DNA from: a bacterium | GTDB taxonomy: Bacteria > Myxococcota_A > Bradymonadia > UBA7976 > UBA1532 | Direction of reading: 5' to 3' | Assembly: GCA_030426085.1 (NCBI GenBank) | Contig: JAUHYW010000024.1 | Coordinates: 1 to 64,000 of the forward strand | Length of the DNA: 64,000 nucleotides | Part shown: one piece after another, positions 55,910-64,000 of the stretch | Layout of the letters: the number at the start of each line of letters is the position of its first letter | Position numbering within the stretch: the stretch's first letter is position 1 | Made by a program: the position numbers and the translations under genes | The notes under the pieces: generated by a model | The model's database searches: none | What the model saw: only the letters and a program-made list of their open reading frames with translations | Told to the model about the DNA's origin: nothing

Positions 55910-56206
55910 ATGCAAGACATCAAGACGCTGCTCACCGCGGTGAGCGAGAAGCTGACCGGGCTGGCCCGGAGCAACGCGGTCGTGGCCCGCAAGATCTCGG
56001 TGGGCGACCGGCACGTCGTGCCTCTGTGCGAGCTGGCGATGGGTTTCGCCGGCGGCGGGGGTCAGGGCGAGGCGACGGACACCGGCGGCGACATGGGATC
56101 GGGCAAGGGCACCGGCGGCGGCGCCGGTGGCATGGCCAAGGCGGCCCCGGTGGCGGTCATCATCGTCGACGGCGGTCGGGTGCGCATCGAAGGCATCGGC
56201 CGCTGA
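55910..56206 (+). CDS. GerW/YtfJ-like protein 1
   Basis: 98 residues in the GerW/YtfJ family pattern: KISVGDRHVVPLCELAMGFA, a Gly-rich middle and PVAVIIVDGGRVRI at the end. Bacillus YtfJ is made in spores and affects germination, but the family is widespread in non-spore-formers with no known function. ggag precedes ATG 55910, 49 bp after the DUF2953-like gene. Confidence 0.75.
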   Translation: MQDIKTLLTAVSEKLTGLARSNAVVARKISVGDRHVVPLCELAMGFAGGGGQGEATDTGGDMGSGKGTGGGAGGMAKAAPVAVIIVDGGRVRIEGIGR

Positions 56207-56278
56207 GCCGGGCGAGCATCGACGACATCGCGCTGTAGGCACACAGTCGAACACACAGCCAATCACAGGAGTCATCTC

Positions 56279-56704
56279 ATGGAAGCGGTACACGATCTGA
56301 TCTCGATGGTCTCGGACAAGGTGGGTGACATCGCGCGCAGCGACGTGGTGATCGGAGATCCCATCGAGCTGGGCGAGGTCACCCTGGTGCCCCTCTCGCG
56401 GGTCTCGGTCGGCTTCGGCGGGGGCGGGGGCACCGGCGAGGGCGAGCCGCCGCGCAAGAAGCGCGGTCGGCACGGCGGCCGGGGCCGAGGTACGGGCAGC
56501 GGCGGCGGCGGCGGCGGCAAAGTCCGCCCGGTGGGGGTAATCGTCTTCGGGCCCGAGGGGGTCGAGGTGCAGCCGATCCCCGACAAGCAGGGGCTGATCG
56601 ATCGGTTCTTCGACAAGGTGCCCGGCCTGATCGAGAAGGTGCAGGCGCTCTTCGAGGACGATCCGCCGCCCGACGAGAGCGCCCTGGCCGACTCGATGGC
56701 CTGA
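56279..56704 (+). CDS. GerW/YtfJ-like protein 2
   Basis: 141 residues, same family as the preceding gene: VVIGDPIELGEVTLVPLSRV and GFGGGGG, then a basic Gly-rich insert (KKRGRHGGRGRGTGSGGGGG), the strand PVGVIVFGPEGVEVQPI and a helical extra tail of about 45 residues. aggag precedes the ATG. Two paralogues in a row suggest a hetero-oligomer or functional split. Confidence 0.78.
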   Translation: MEAVHDLISMVSDKVGDIARSDVVIGDPIELGEVTLVPLSRVSVGFGGGGGTGEGEPPRKKRGRHGGRGRGTGSGGGGGGKVRPVGVIVFGPEGVEVQPIPDKQGLIDRFFDKVPGLIEKVQALFEDDPPPDESALADSMA

Positions 56705-56718
56705 CCGGGCCGCGCCGG

Positions 56719-58314
56719 CTACTCGGTCTCCTCCCCCTCCTCTTCCTCTTCGCCCTCGTCCTCCCCTTCGCCCTCCTCCTTCTCGGCGCCATCTTCGGAC
56801 GGCTCGGCCTCGGTGTCGTCGTCCTCCTCCTCGCCGACCTCTTCCTCGGCCTCCGGCTCCGGCGCATCCTCCGGCGCCTCGACCGGATCGGGCGTCTTGC
56901 GGTTGACCGGCGTCGGCTTGCGGGTCGGCAGTCGGGTGCGGCTCCGCCGGGTCGGGGTGCGGGTGTTGCGCTCGCGCAGGGCGCCGCGCCCGGGGCGCAC
57001 CGAGGGCCGGGTCGGCTTGGCGTCGCGCACGCTGGTGCGCGGGCCGTAGGGGTTGCGCGGCGTCGGGCGCCACGCGAGCCTCTTCTTGCGGGTCTTGGGG
57101 TCGTTGCGCATGCTCACCGCGAACCCGGTGTAGCCGTCGCCGCCGGTGCCCCGCTTGATCTGGGGCACGGTGCGCATCAGCACCCCGATGCCCTTCTCCC
57201 GCTCGAGGAAGTCCTCGGCGAACTTGAACCGCAGGTAGGCCCGGGGGTTGAACCGCTCGAGCTTGTTGGCGAGCTGCACGTAGCCGGTCAGATCACCCTC
57301 GAGGTCCTTGCCCCGAAAGGCGAAGTCCTCGAAGACGGCCCGCCGCCGCTCGAAGTTGATCTTGCCCCCGAACTGGGCCAGCGTCAGCCGAGGCACGTCG
57401 AAGAAGCCGCCGAAGTTACGCAGGTCGTCGCTCTCGATGCGGCCGGGGCCGAGCACCGCGTTCGACAGCGAGAGGCTCAGGTGACCCCCGGCGCTGGCGA
57501 GGCGCAGCTTGCCGTCGTCGTCGAGCGGCACCTCGAGGTCGATCTCGCCGTCGAACGCGCCGACGACGGGCAGCGGCAGCAGCGCCCGCAGCACGGTGAG
57601 CTGGGCGAGGTCGAGGCCGGCGAAGTTCGCCACGAGGTGGGTGTTCTCGCTGTTCTTCTCGACCCGGGCCTCGATGCTGCCCCCGAGCAGCCGGGCCTCG
57701 AGCACGGCCTCGGCGTCCTCGTTGAGCAGCTTGCCGTCCATCAGGTCGCCGATGAGCTTGCCGAGAGCGACCCGGGCCCGCAGGCTCTCGACATACAGCG
57801 GCTGGGGCCCGGCGGGCACCGGGGGCGGCTTGTCGTCCTCGGCGGCCTTCTCGGCGGCGGCCTTGTCCATCTGGGCCTTGGTGGTCGTCTTGGGGCCGGG
57901 GGCGCCCTTCGTCGGCCCGTCGTCGGCCCCGGGCTTACCGGCCGCCGGGGCCCCAGCCGGATCCGCCTTCTCTCCCGCCTTCTCCTCGGGTTCGTCGGCC
58001 TCGGCTTCGGCGGCCTTGGCCTGCTGGCGGGCCTGCCACGCCGCCCGGGCCTCGCGGGCTTCGCGGATCTCGGTGATCTCCTCGGGCGTCGGCCGGGGGG
58101 TGAGGGTCACCCCCTCCATCTCGAGGCCCGACAGGCCCCACATCGACAGCTCGGTGATCTCGAGATCGGCCCCGTACTCGTCGGAGGCTTTGCGCACCAT
58201 GTACGACTCGAGCGCGTCGAGCGGCAGGGTGACGTAGACGAAGAAGAGCAGCGCGGCGATGAAGAACACCACGTAGCCCAGGGCCTTGAGCGCGGCTTTG
58301 AGCTTGGGCGGCAT
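56719..58314 (-). CDS. gspN: Type II secretion protein GspN (delta type)
   Basis: 531 residues: one N-terminal membrane helix (ALGYVVFFIAALLFFVYVTL), a charged linker (about 80-170), and a strand-rich AsmA-like domain (about 175-400), as in the long GspN of deltaproteobacteria. The last 130 residues are low-complexity: basic TRTPTRRSRTR, then a very acidic Glu/Asp tail, which most homologues lack as far as I know. It is last in the secretion run; its ATG overlaps the gspM stop by one base. Confidence 0.82.
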   Translation of the reverse strand: MPPKLKAALKALGYVVFFIAALLFFVYVTLPLDALESYMVRKASDEYGADLEITELSMWGLSGLEMEGVTLTPRPTPEEITEIREAREARAAWQARQQAKAAEAEADEPEEKAGEKADPAGAPAAGKPGADDGPTKGAPGPKTTTKAQMDKAAAEKAAEDDKPPPVPAGPQPLYVESLRARVALGKLIGDLMDGKLLNEDAEAVLEARLLGGSIEARVEKNSENTHLVANFAGLDLAQLTVLRALLPLPVVGAFDGEIDLEVPLDDDGKLRLASAGGHLSLSLSNAVLGPGRIESDDLRNFGGFFDVPRLTLAQFGGKINFERRRAVFEDFAFRGKDLEGDLTGYVQLANKLERFNPRAYLRFKFAEDFLEREKGIGVLMRTVPQIKRGTGGDGYTGFAVSMRNDPKTRKKRLAWRPTPRNPYGPRTSVRDAKPTRPSVRPGRGALRERNTRTPTRRSRTRLPTRKPTPVNRKTPDPVEAPEDAPEPEAEEEVGEEEDDDTEAEPSEDGAEKEEGEGEDEGEEEEEGEETE

Positions 58315-58934
58315 CAGAGCTTCACCTCTTCGTTGCGATAGGTCGACACCTTCACCTTGACCACCCGGAGCTGCTGCCGGTCGCTGGTCAGGGTGCTGAT
58401 GTTGAGATCGGTCACCCGGATGGGCTCCGGCCGCTTCTGGACCGCGGCGAGCAGGTTCGAGAGCTGCTCCAGCGAGACGCGGCGCAGCGTCACCGTGGTG
58501 CTCACCTCGACCAGATCCCGGATCTTGGGCGGCGGGGTGTCACCGTCGTTCTGGGGCCGGGCCCGGCGGTGGTTCTCGGTGATGTAGCGCTTGTCTTCCT
58601 TGAAGTCGTCGATCTCGACCCCCAGCCGCTTGGCCTCGGTCTCGATCAGCGGCGCCAGCCGCACGTCGTTGCGATCGAGCAGCGACTTCTTGGCGTCGAG
58701 CTTGGCCTTCTGCGCCAGGTAGGCGTCCTTGAGGGTCATCACCTCGGCCATGGTCGACCGGGCGTTCTCGTTGCGCTCTTCGAGCGCGCTGATCTGGCTC
58801 GAGAAGACCATCCACACGATGGTCAGCACCGTCAGCAGGAACGCGCCCACCAGCCCGCCGACCATGATCTTCTCCCGCCCCGAGAGGCGGTCGAAGGCGT
58901 CGAAGACGCTCTGCATGCGACCTTTTTCGGCCAT
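58314..58934 (-). CDS. gspM: Type II secretion protein GspM
   Basis: 206 residues: cytoplasmic start with RLSGREKIMVGG, one transmembrane helix (LVGAFLLTVLTIVWMVFSS), a coiled coil (about 50-90) and a ferredoxin-like periplasmic domain. The layout is that of GspM, which binds GspL in the inner-membrane platform. Sequence is weakly conserved, so the call leans on position between gspL and gspN. Confidence 0.82.
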   Translation of the reverse strand: MAEKGRMQSVFDAFDRLSGREKIMVGGLVGAFLLTVLTIVWMVFSSQISALEERNENARSTMAEVMTLKDAYLAQKAKLDAKKSLLDRNDVRLAPLIETEAKRLGVEIDDFKEDKRYITENHRRARPQNDGDTPPPKIRDLVEVSTTVTLRRVSLEQLSNLLAAVQKRPEPIRVTDLNISTLTSDRQQLRVVKVKVSTYRNEEVKL

Positions 58935-58946
58935 GTCGGCTGCTCC

Positions 58947-60554
58947 TCAGATACAGGTGGCGGTGGCGGAGAGGCGGAACTTGGTGCGGTCGTCGACCGA
59001 CTTCTCCACCCGCTCCTTGTTGATCTCGCCCTTGAAGCACGAGGTGGCCCGCAGCGACTCGACGATGCGCTCCACGTCGCTGGCCGAGCCGGTCTTGCCC
59101 CCCATCTGCAAGCGCTTGTTCTCCACGTCGAGGTCGAGCGTGTCGACGTCGACCACCAGCTCGAACGGGATCCTCTCCGAGATCTGGGCCAGCATCTGCA
59201 GCGCGTCGTACTCGGGGATGGTCTTCTGGTTCTTGCGGTCGGTGACCACCACCGTGTCGTAGAGCATCTGGATGTCGTCGCTCTCGTAGCCCAGGATCGG
59301 CACGCTCAGCGCGGCGGCCCGAGCCCGGATGGCGGCGTACTCCGCCTCGAGCTGCTGCTTCTTGGTCAGCGCCACCAGCGAGCCGAGCATGATCATCAGC
59401 AGGGCGGCGACGGCCAGGGTGATGATGCGCCCCTGCAGGAAGCCGAAGTCCCCGGTGAACGCGAAGTCGCCCTTGCGGAAGTTGACCTGACTCTGGTGGG
59501 TCCGGGTGAACGCCCGCAGCGACAGCGCCAGCGACTTCGCCACGAACGGGCGCACCTTCTCCCCGCCGGCCGGCAGCTTGTTGAAGGCCGCCTTGAGCGG
59601 GTCGAGGTCGATGACCGGCACCTTCAGCTCGTGCTCGAGGTACTCCGGCATGCCCCGCAGCAGGCTGCCCCCGCCGGTGAGGTAGATCCGCTCGACCGGC
59701 CGGCCGGCGGCCATCTCGTGGGCCACCAGCGAGCGGCGCACCTCGCGCACGAGGCCCTTGAGCGCGCCCCGGCAGGCCTCGGCGACGAGCCGCTGCCGGG
59801 AGGCCCCGGTGGCCGGATCGACGTCCTGGGGCACGAAGTCGGGCGGGGCGACGAAGCCCTCCTGCAGCTTGCCCCGCTCGGCCTGCTCCGGCTCGACGTG
59901 GAACGCCCGGGCCAGCGCCAGGGTGACGTCCCGCCCGCCGGCGGCGATGTCGCGCACCACCCGAGGCTCGCCGCCGTCGTAGACGCTCAGCTCGCTGTGC
60001 CCGTGCCCCAGGTCGAGCATCGCGATGGGGGTGTTGGCCTCGGCCCCCACCGCGTGGTCGTAGAGGTTGAACACCGACAGCGGCCCGATGCCGACCACCT
60101 TGGGGTCGATGCCCGCCTCTTCCAGCGCGCCGAGCAGCTCGGCGAACCGGTCGCGGCGCACGTAGGCCACCAGCACCTTGGCCCCGCCGTCCTCCCGGCG
60201 CTCGGTGATCTGGTAGTCGTAGACCACGTCGTCCACCGGGACGGGCAGCAGATCGTCGAGCTGCATCGGCAGCACCGCTTCGATCTTCTTCGGCTGGTCG
60301 AACGGCAGGTCGAGGCTGGTGGTCGCCGCCATGCCCGGAGGCAGGGCGCACATCAACGTCTCGCCCAGCAGCCCCCGGCGCTCGAGCAGCCGATGGGCAG
60401 CCGCCGCGAGGGCTTCGAAGTCGGGCTTGTCCTCGACCGGCCCCACCGGCTCGTGTCCGAAGCCGACCAGTTCGAAGTTGCGGAACGTCGTCACCAGTTC
60501 GCACACCTTGACGGTGTGGGTGCCGAGATCGAGGCCGACGATCTTGGTCGCCAT
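58947..60554 (-). CDS. gspL: Type II secretion protein GspL (PilM-like)
   Basis: 535 residues: an N-terminal actin-like ATPase-fold domain (GLDLGTHTVKVCEL, MLDLGHGHSELSV, IYLTGGGSLLRGMPEYLE) like PilM and cytoplasmic GspL, then a transmembrane helix (LAVAALLMIMLGSLVALT) and a periplasmic domain. It links the secretion ATPase GspE to the platform. ATG 60554 overlaps the gspK stop (TGATG); GTG 60557 would give a GTGA overlap. Confidence 0.88.
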   Translation of the reverse strand: MATKIVGLDLGTHTVKVCELVTTFRNFELVGFGHEPVGPVEDKPDFEALAAAAHRLLERRGLLGETLMCALPPGMAATTSLDLPFDQPKKIEAVLPMQLDDLLPVPVDDVVYDYQITERREDGGAKVLVAYVRRDRFAELLGALEEAGIDPKVVGIGPLSVFNLYDHAVGAEANTPIAMLDLGHGHSELSVYDGGEPRVVRDIAAGGRDVTLALARAFHVEPEQAERGKLQEGFVAPPDFVPQDVDPATGASRQRLVAEACRGALKGLVREVRRSLVAHEMAAGRPVERIYLTGGGSLLRGMPEYLEHELKVPVIDLDPLKAAFNKLPAGGEKVRPFVAKSLALSLRAFTRTHQSQVNFRKGDFAFTGDFGFLQGRIITLAVAALLMIMLGSLVALTKKQQLEAEYAAIRARAAALSVPILGYESDDIQMLYDTVVVTDRKNQKTIPEYDALQMLAQISERIPFELVVDVDTLDLDVENKRLQMGGKTGSASDVERIVESLRATSCFKGEINKERVEKSVDDRTKFRLSATATCI

Positions 60555-61909
60555 CACTCCTCCCGGTAGTACAGCGTGCGGATGATCTTGCCATCACGCT
60601 TGAGCACCGCGAAGACGGTGCGGGTAATGTTGCCCACCCGGGCCCGGGCACGCAGTCGATAGAGGTTGCTCTCGGTCTTGATCAGGGTGGGCATCGCCTG
60701 AGCGATCGGCGCCATCTCGGCGGTCAGCGCGATATAGACGTTGGGATCCCAGCCCTTGCGCTGCAAGTAGTCGACCTGGACTTGCATCGGATCGGCCCCC
60801 AGGCTCTGCATCGCGAGGAACGGCAGCATGACCTGCACCGGATCGGCCACCAGCGCCGTCGCGTCCTGGGTCCGCTTCACGGCGTTGCCCAGCATCGCCA
60901 GCATGCCCTTGAGCTCCCGCGCCTCGACGATCAGCGCGGCGTAGCGCTGGATCTGGGCCTCGATGAGCATCCGGTTCTCGTCGAGGGCGGCGCACTCGTC
61001 CCCCGAGTTCCGGTCGAAGGTGGTCAGGGTGTTGCTCATCGACTTGAGCGCGGTGGCGATGGTCGAGGCCGGGGCGGTGTTGAAGTCGAGCTTGCCCGAG
61101 GCGTAGACGCTGACCTGATTCTGCAAGTAGAAGAACAGCTCGTCGTTGATGCCCCGGATGAGCCGCAGCTCTTCGATGCTGTCGAGCGGCGCGTCCTTGC
61201 TGCGGTAGCGATCGCCGGTCACGTCCCGGTAGTAGCTGTCCTCGCCCTCGCCGACGTCGTCAGTGACCTGCCCGGTGAAGATATCCACCTGCACCCGGGT
61301 GTCGTCGGCGTCCATCCAGTCGATGATGTTGCCGATGATCTCGGCTCGGGTGTACGACCGGCCGTCGGCCTGCTCCCGCTCGAAGATGTAGTTGATCCGG
61401 GGGTGGCAGAGCACGGTGCGCAGCATGCGGATGGTCGAGCGCCGCACCGGGCAGATGGGGGTCTCGTTGGGGCACAGCAGCCCGGCGAGGCCGATGAACG
61501 ACGCCTCGGGGCGCAGTTCGAAGTGCTCGATCTCGCCCTTGTCGAGCCCGGTGCCCTCCAGCCCTTCGAGCGGCATCGACAAGCCGCCGATGGGCAGATC
61601 CAGCCGGCCTTCGGTGAAGATCTTCAGCATCATGTGGCAGAGCTTCTCCAGGTCGAGCTTGCTCTGCATGCTGGCCATCGGGCCCCAGGCGGTGGGATCG
61701 AGGCAGGCCCGGGTGAGCACCATCGCGGTGTCGGCCGCGGTCTGAGCCCGGATGTCGTCCCGGATGTTGGTGCCCGCGCTCAGGTGGGTCCGAGTCGAGC
61801 CGCTGAACTCCATGAGCACCAGCGCCAGGATGGTGATCGCCGAGATCACCATCAGCAGCGCCATGCCGGCGCTGCGCTGGCGGCCGGGGTGGGCGGATCG
61901 GCGGCTCAT
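60554..61909 (-). CDS. gspK: Type II secretion minor pseudopilin GspK
   Basis: 451 residues: a prepilin-type N-terminus with a hydrophobic helix (GMALLMVISAITILALVLME), and the GspK-specific large helical domain with FEREQADGRSYTRAEIIGNI and NTAPASTIATAL. GspK caps the pseudopilus tip with GspI and GspJ. Longer than Escherichia GspK (about 325). ATG 61909 overlaps gspJ's stop by ATGA. Confidence 0.9.
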   Translation of the reverse strand: MSRRSAHPGRQRSAGMALLMVISAITILALVLMEFSGSTRTHLSAGTNIRDDIRAQTAADTAMVLTRACLDPTAWGPMASMQSKLDLEKLCHMMLKIFTEGRLDLPIGGLSMPLEGLEGTGLDKGEIEHFELRPEASFIGLAGLLCPNETPICPVRRSTIRMLRTVLCHPRINYIFEREQADGRSYTRAEIIGNIIDWMDADDTRVQVDIFTGQVTDDVGEGEDSYYRDVTGDRYRSKDAPLDSIEELRLIRGINDELFFYLQNQVSVYASGKLDFNTAPASTIATALKSMSNTLTTFDRNSGDECAALDENRMLIEAQIQRYAALIVEARELKGMLAMLGNAVKRTQDATALVADPVQVMLPFLAMQSLGADPMQVQVDYLQRKGWDPNVYIALTAEMAPIAQAMPTLIKTESNLYRLRARARVGNITRTVFAVLKRDGKIIRTLYYREE

Positions 61910-62781
61910 TGCCCGTCTCCCGCGCCAGAACCGACGCCGCCCGCGCCAGAACCGACACCGCCCGCGCCAGAGCCCGCGCCGGTCACCCCGCTCGACAGGT
62001 CGCCGAGCTTGTTCTGCAACTCCTCCCGGGCGCGATCATTGCCCAGTGGGTTGCTGGGGTCGAGCGGCTGGAACTCCGCGATCGCGGTGATCGGCCGCCG
62101 GATGCGGGGGGCGGCCTGGGTCACGAAGCGGATCGGGGGGCCGTCCTCCAGCGGACTCTCCAGCTCGAGCGTGATGCGCAGCCGGGCCGGCAGCAGCGGC
62201 TCCTTGGGATCGTCGTGGCTGTCCCAGCTCTTGCGCCAGGAGTCATCCCCGCTGTGGTCCTCCCAATACTCGATGCGGAACTCCTTGACCCCGTCGATGA
62301 CCGGCCAGATGTGACCGCCCCGCTCGGGGCGGTCGTCGATCCGCTTGGACTCCCGCCGGAAGAGCGTGCGCCCCTTGTAGGTGCTCTCGTCGCTGCGGCC
62401 GAGGAAGTAGGCCACCTCGCTCTGGTCGGACTCCTTGGAGCCGGCGTGGATGCGCAGGTGGGCGGTGGTCGCGAAGTGGATCTGATCCTCCCGGCCTTCG
62501 AACCGGGTGATCATCGTCGGGTCTTCCTCGCGCTGCTCCTCGGGCACCTCGGGCCGGATGAAGGCCATGCGCAGCTCGCGGGCCATGCGGGTCATGGTCT
62601 GCCGGCCCTCGTGGTACCGCTCGTTGACCGCCGTCACCCGCCGCTTGGTCTCGAACGAGTAGGTGAACGCGGTCACCAGCGCGGTGCTGACCAGGGCCAG
62701 CAGCGTCAGGGCGATCATCACCTCGACCAGGGTGAACCCCCGATGCGGGCGCGCGCGGCGATGGGCGAGGCGGCGGCTCAT
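61906..62781 (-). CDS. gspJ: Type II secretion minor pseudopilin GspJ
   Basis: 291 residues: prepilin cleavage site and helix (RGFTLVEVMIALTLLALVST) with the key Glu at +5, then the globular pseudopilin domain (FGREDQ-like strands, FRIEYWED). The C-terminus is a Gly/Ser/Ala tail built from a 21-bp direct repeat (GSGAGGV units at about 61912-61980). Start at 62781 overlaps gspI stop (ATGA). Confidence 0.88.
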   Translation of the reverse strand: MSRRLAHRRARPHRGFTLVEVMIALTLLALVSTALVTAFTYSFETKRRVTAVNERYHEGRQTMTRMARELRMAFIRPEVPEEQREEDPTMITRFEGREDQIHFATTAHLRIHAGSKESDQSEVAYFLGRSDESTYKGRTLFRRESKRIDDRPERGGHIWPVIDGVKEFRIEYWEDHSGDDSWRKSWDSHDDPKEPLLPARLRITLELESPLEDGPPIRFVTQAAPRIRRPITAIAEFQPLDPSNPLGNDRAREELQNKLGDLSSGVTGAGSGAGGVGSGAGGVGSGAGDGQ

Positions 62782-63494
62782 GGGATCTGCAACACCGCCT
62801 CGGCCTCGCCGTCGGGCGGCGGCGGCTCGTTGCTGGGGTCGGCGCCGAGCAGGGTCACGAAGCGCTCGACGAGCAGCACCCGATCCTCGATGGCGTCCTT
62901 CCAGGTGATCTCGAGCTTGACCTTGCGCACCTGATCCTCGAGCTGCTGGATGAACATCGGCACCGCGCCGATGGCCATCTGCACCTGCCCCATCACGTTC
63001 TGGGCCTGCCCCGCGGCCTGCACGGCGTTGGCGCCCGACGCGGCGGCGGCGGCCCCGGCGGCGGCGCCGAGCGCGCCCACGTTGCCCTTGGCGATGGCCT
63101 CGGGGTCGAGCCCGGGGATGCCGAGGCCACCGAGCATGCCCATCAGGTCCTCGACGAGCGCCTCGGCGGCCCCGTCGGGGAACTCGACCTTGTAGGCGCA
63201 CGCCTTCCAGCGGTACTCGCGGAAGCCCTCGGTGCGGAAGTCGCCCTGCTCGCAGTCGTCCATGGTGTCCATGCCGTCGACCTTGAGCTGGTGCTCGATG
63301 TCGAGCAGCTTGCCCTGGGCGAGCAGCGCCGCCTGGCTGACCCGGTTGCTGTAGTGGCTCATCTGCACCGCGACCGCCTCGTGGCCGAGCAGCGCGGCGA
63401 GGGCCACGACGAGCAGGGCCATCGCGATCATGACCTCGAGCAGGGTGAAGCCCCGCTGGGCCTCGCGCGCCGGGTGGCGGGGGGCGGGCGTCAT
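62778..63494 (-). CDS. gspI: Type II secretion minor pseudopilin GspI
   Basis: 238 residues: prepilin site and helix (RGFTLLEVMIAMALLVVALA, Glu at +5) and a globular domain interrupted by an Ala/Gly-rich insert (about 140-180, GALGAAAGAAAAASGANAVQ). Normal GspI is about 120-130 residues, so the insert and extra segments nearly double it. Start overlaps the gspH stop (ATGA). Confidence 0.85.
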   Translation of the reverse strand: MTPAPRHPAREAQRGFTLLEVMIAMALLVVALAALLGHEAVAVQMSHYSNRVSQAALLAQGKLLDIEHQLKVDGMDTMDDCEQGDFRTEGFREYRWKACAYKVEFPDGAAEALVEDLMGMLGGLGIPGLDPEAIAKGNVGALGAAAGAAAAASGANAVQAAGQAQNVMGQVQMAIGAVPMFIQQLEDQVRKVKLEITWKDAIEDRVLLVERFVTLLGADPSNEPPPPDGEAEAVLQIP

Positions 63495-64000
63495 TGGCCT
63501 TCCTCCTCCACCTTGTCCGGCTCGCCGAAGTCGCGGGCCGGGTCGACCTTGCCCGGCCGGTGGGTCACCTTGCCGGTCAGCGGGTTGAGGATGAGCGTGC
63601 GGAACTCGCCGTCCCCGTCCGAGACGTAGATCATCGCCGGCTCGACGAAGCCGTTGGGGAAGAAGTGGATCGACGCCTGCCCCCCGCTGACCGGATCGGT
63701 GTCGCCGGCGATGAGCACGCTGTCGATCTGGATCCCCTTCTCCATCGTCACCTTGGGGATGACGTTGTCCGGCTTGAAGTCGGCCCGGGTGTCGACGATG
63801 GCGACGCCGTCCTCGATGTCCTTCTCCCGCTGTCCCTCGAGCGCCGCCCGCCACTTCGCGTCCTCTTCGAGGTAGATGAAGACCGGGATGGCCGAGGCCT
63901 GCACCTCGTAGGCGTCGGCCTCGAAGTCGAGCACCATGCGCATGTACAGCCCGGTGGCGACCGTGCGGCTGTAGGTGTGGCGCAGCGCGGCGGCCATGCG
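63491..64000 (-). CDS. gspH: Type II secretion minor pseudopilin GspH, partial
   Basis: The reading frame stays open to the window edge, and the visible part (AAALRHTYSRTVATGLYMRM ...) corresponds to the end of the N-terminal helix and the globular domain of GspH; the prepilin signal lies beyond the window. Later strands (ASIHFFPNGFVEPAMIYV) fit the GspH fold. The ATG at 63997 is internal, not the start. Confidence 0.8.
   Translation of the reverse strand, partial: RMAAALRHTYSRTVATGLYMRMVLDFEADAYEVQASAIPVFIYLEEDAKWRAALEGQREKDIEDGVAIVDTRADFKPDNVIPKVTMEKGIQIDSVLIAGDTDPVSGGQASIHFFPNGFVEPAMIYVSDGDGEFRTLILNPLTGKVTHRPGKVDPARDFGEPDKVEEEGQ

Noticed and set aside
56719-64000. Type IV pilus operon
   Set aside because: GspL resembles PilM, but the order H-I-J-K-L-M-N with a GspK-type large pseudopilin and delta-type GspN fits type II secretion.

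Overview
The window is a very GC-rich bacterial chromosome segment, densely packed with genes on both strands. Several traits together suggest a member of the Myxococcota or a relative (the former deltaproteobacteria): three Ser/Thr-kinase-like proteins, many lipoproteins (one on an Asp/Ala/Pro stalk), a stressosome module, a delta-type GspN and a Usp-DUF389 protein. This placement is inferred from gene content; there is no rRNA here to confirm it. I see no rRNA, tRNA, CRISPR array, intact insertion sequence or prophage.

Layout. 1-710: GC-rich tandem repeats, then a lipoprotein alpha/beta hydrolase (711-2321). 2332-5522 (minus): ADP-ribosylglycohydrolase and an SF1 helicase, separated by a 236-bp element bounded by 24-bp inverted repeats. 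5713-10100: barrel-like protein, lipoprotein, membrane Ser/Thr kinase (minus) and a secreted protein of unknown role. 10107-15474 (minus): a compact six-gene run of alpha/beta hydrolase, APC permease, propeller-like lipoprotein, Cys-motif protein, Mpo1-like protein and lipoprotein cytochrome c. 15821-17704: an acidic/basic low-complexity protein, followed by about 700 bp of non-coding DNA with strong inverted repeats. 18417-21465: Usp-DUF389 membrane protein and a zinc-ribbon pseudokinase, divergent around a perfect 32-bp palindrome. 21493-22813: a small protein and SurE.

22786-27437 (minus) is the most interesting block. In transcription order it encodes a response-regulator receiver, RsbR, RsbS, RsbT, an RsbT-RsbX fusion, and a PAS histidine kinase whose N-terminus looks like a dead RsbT domain. 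It appears to be a stressosome wired to a phosphorelay instead of to a sigma-B partner switch.

27640-41984: serS, a metallophosphoesterase with a membrane hairpin, a Cys-cluster protein, a Cys-rich lipoprotein, rpsU plus a coupled small protein, lipA plus a glycosyltransferase, carB, greA, a Ser/Thr kinase and its coupled partner. 42179-50247: two tandem Met-zincin metalloprotease lipoproteins of about 1,345 residues each. 50635-53977: a hypothetical protein, an alpha/beta hydrolase and an MscS channel. 54150-56704: ECF sigma factor, short partner protein, DUF2953-like protein and two GerW/YtfJ-like proteins. 56719-64000 (minus): type II secretion genes gspH(partial)-I-J-K-L-M-N.

Many neighbours overlap by four bases (ATGA, GTGA, even TTGA), so translational coupling seems to be the normal operon organisation. 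The long open frames antisense to most genes are artefacts of GC content and are left out.
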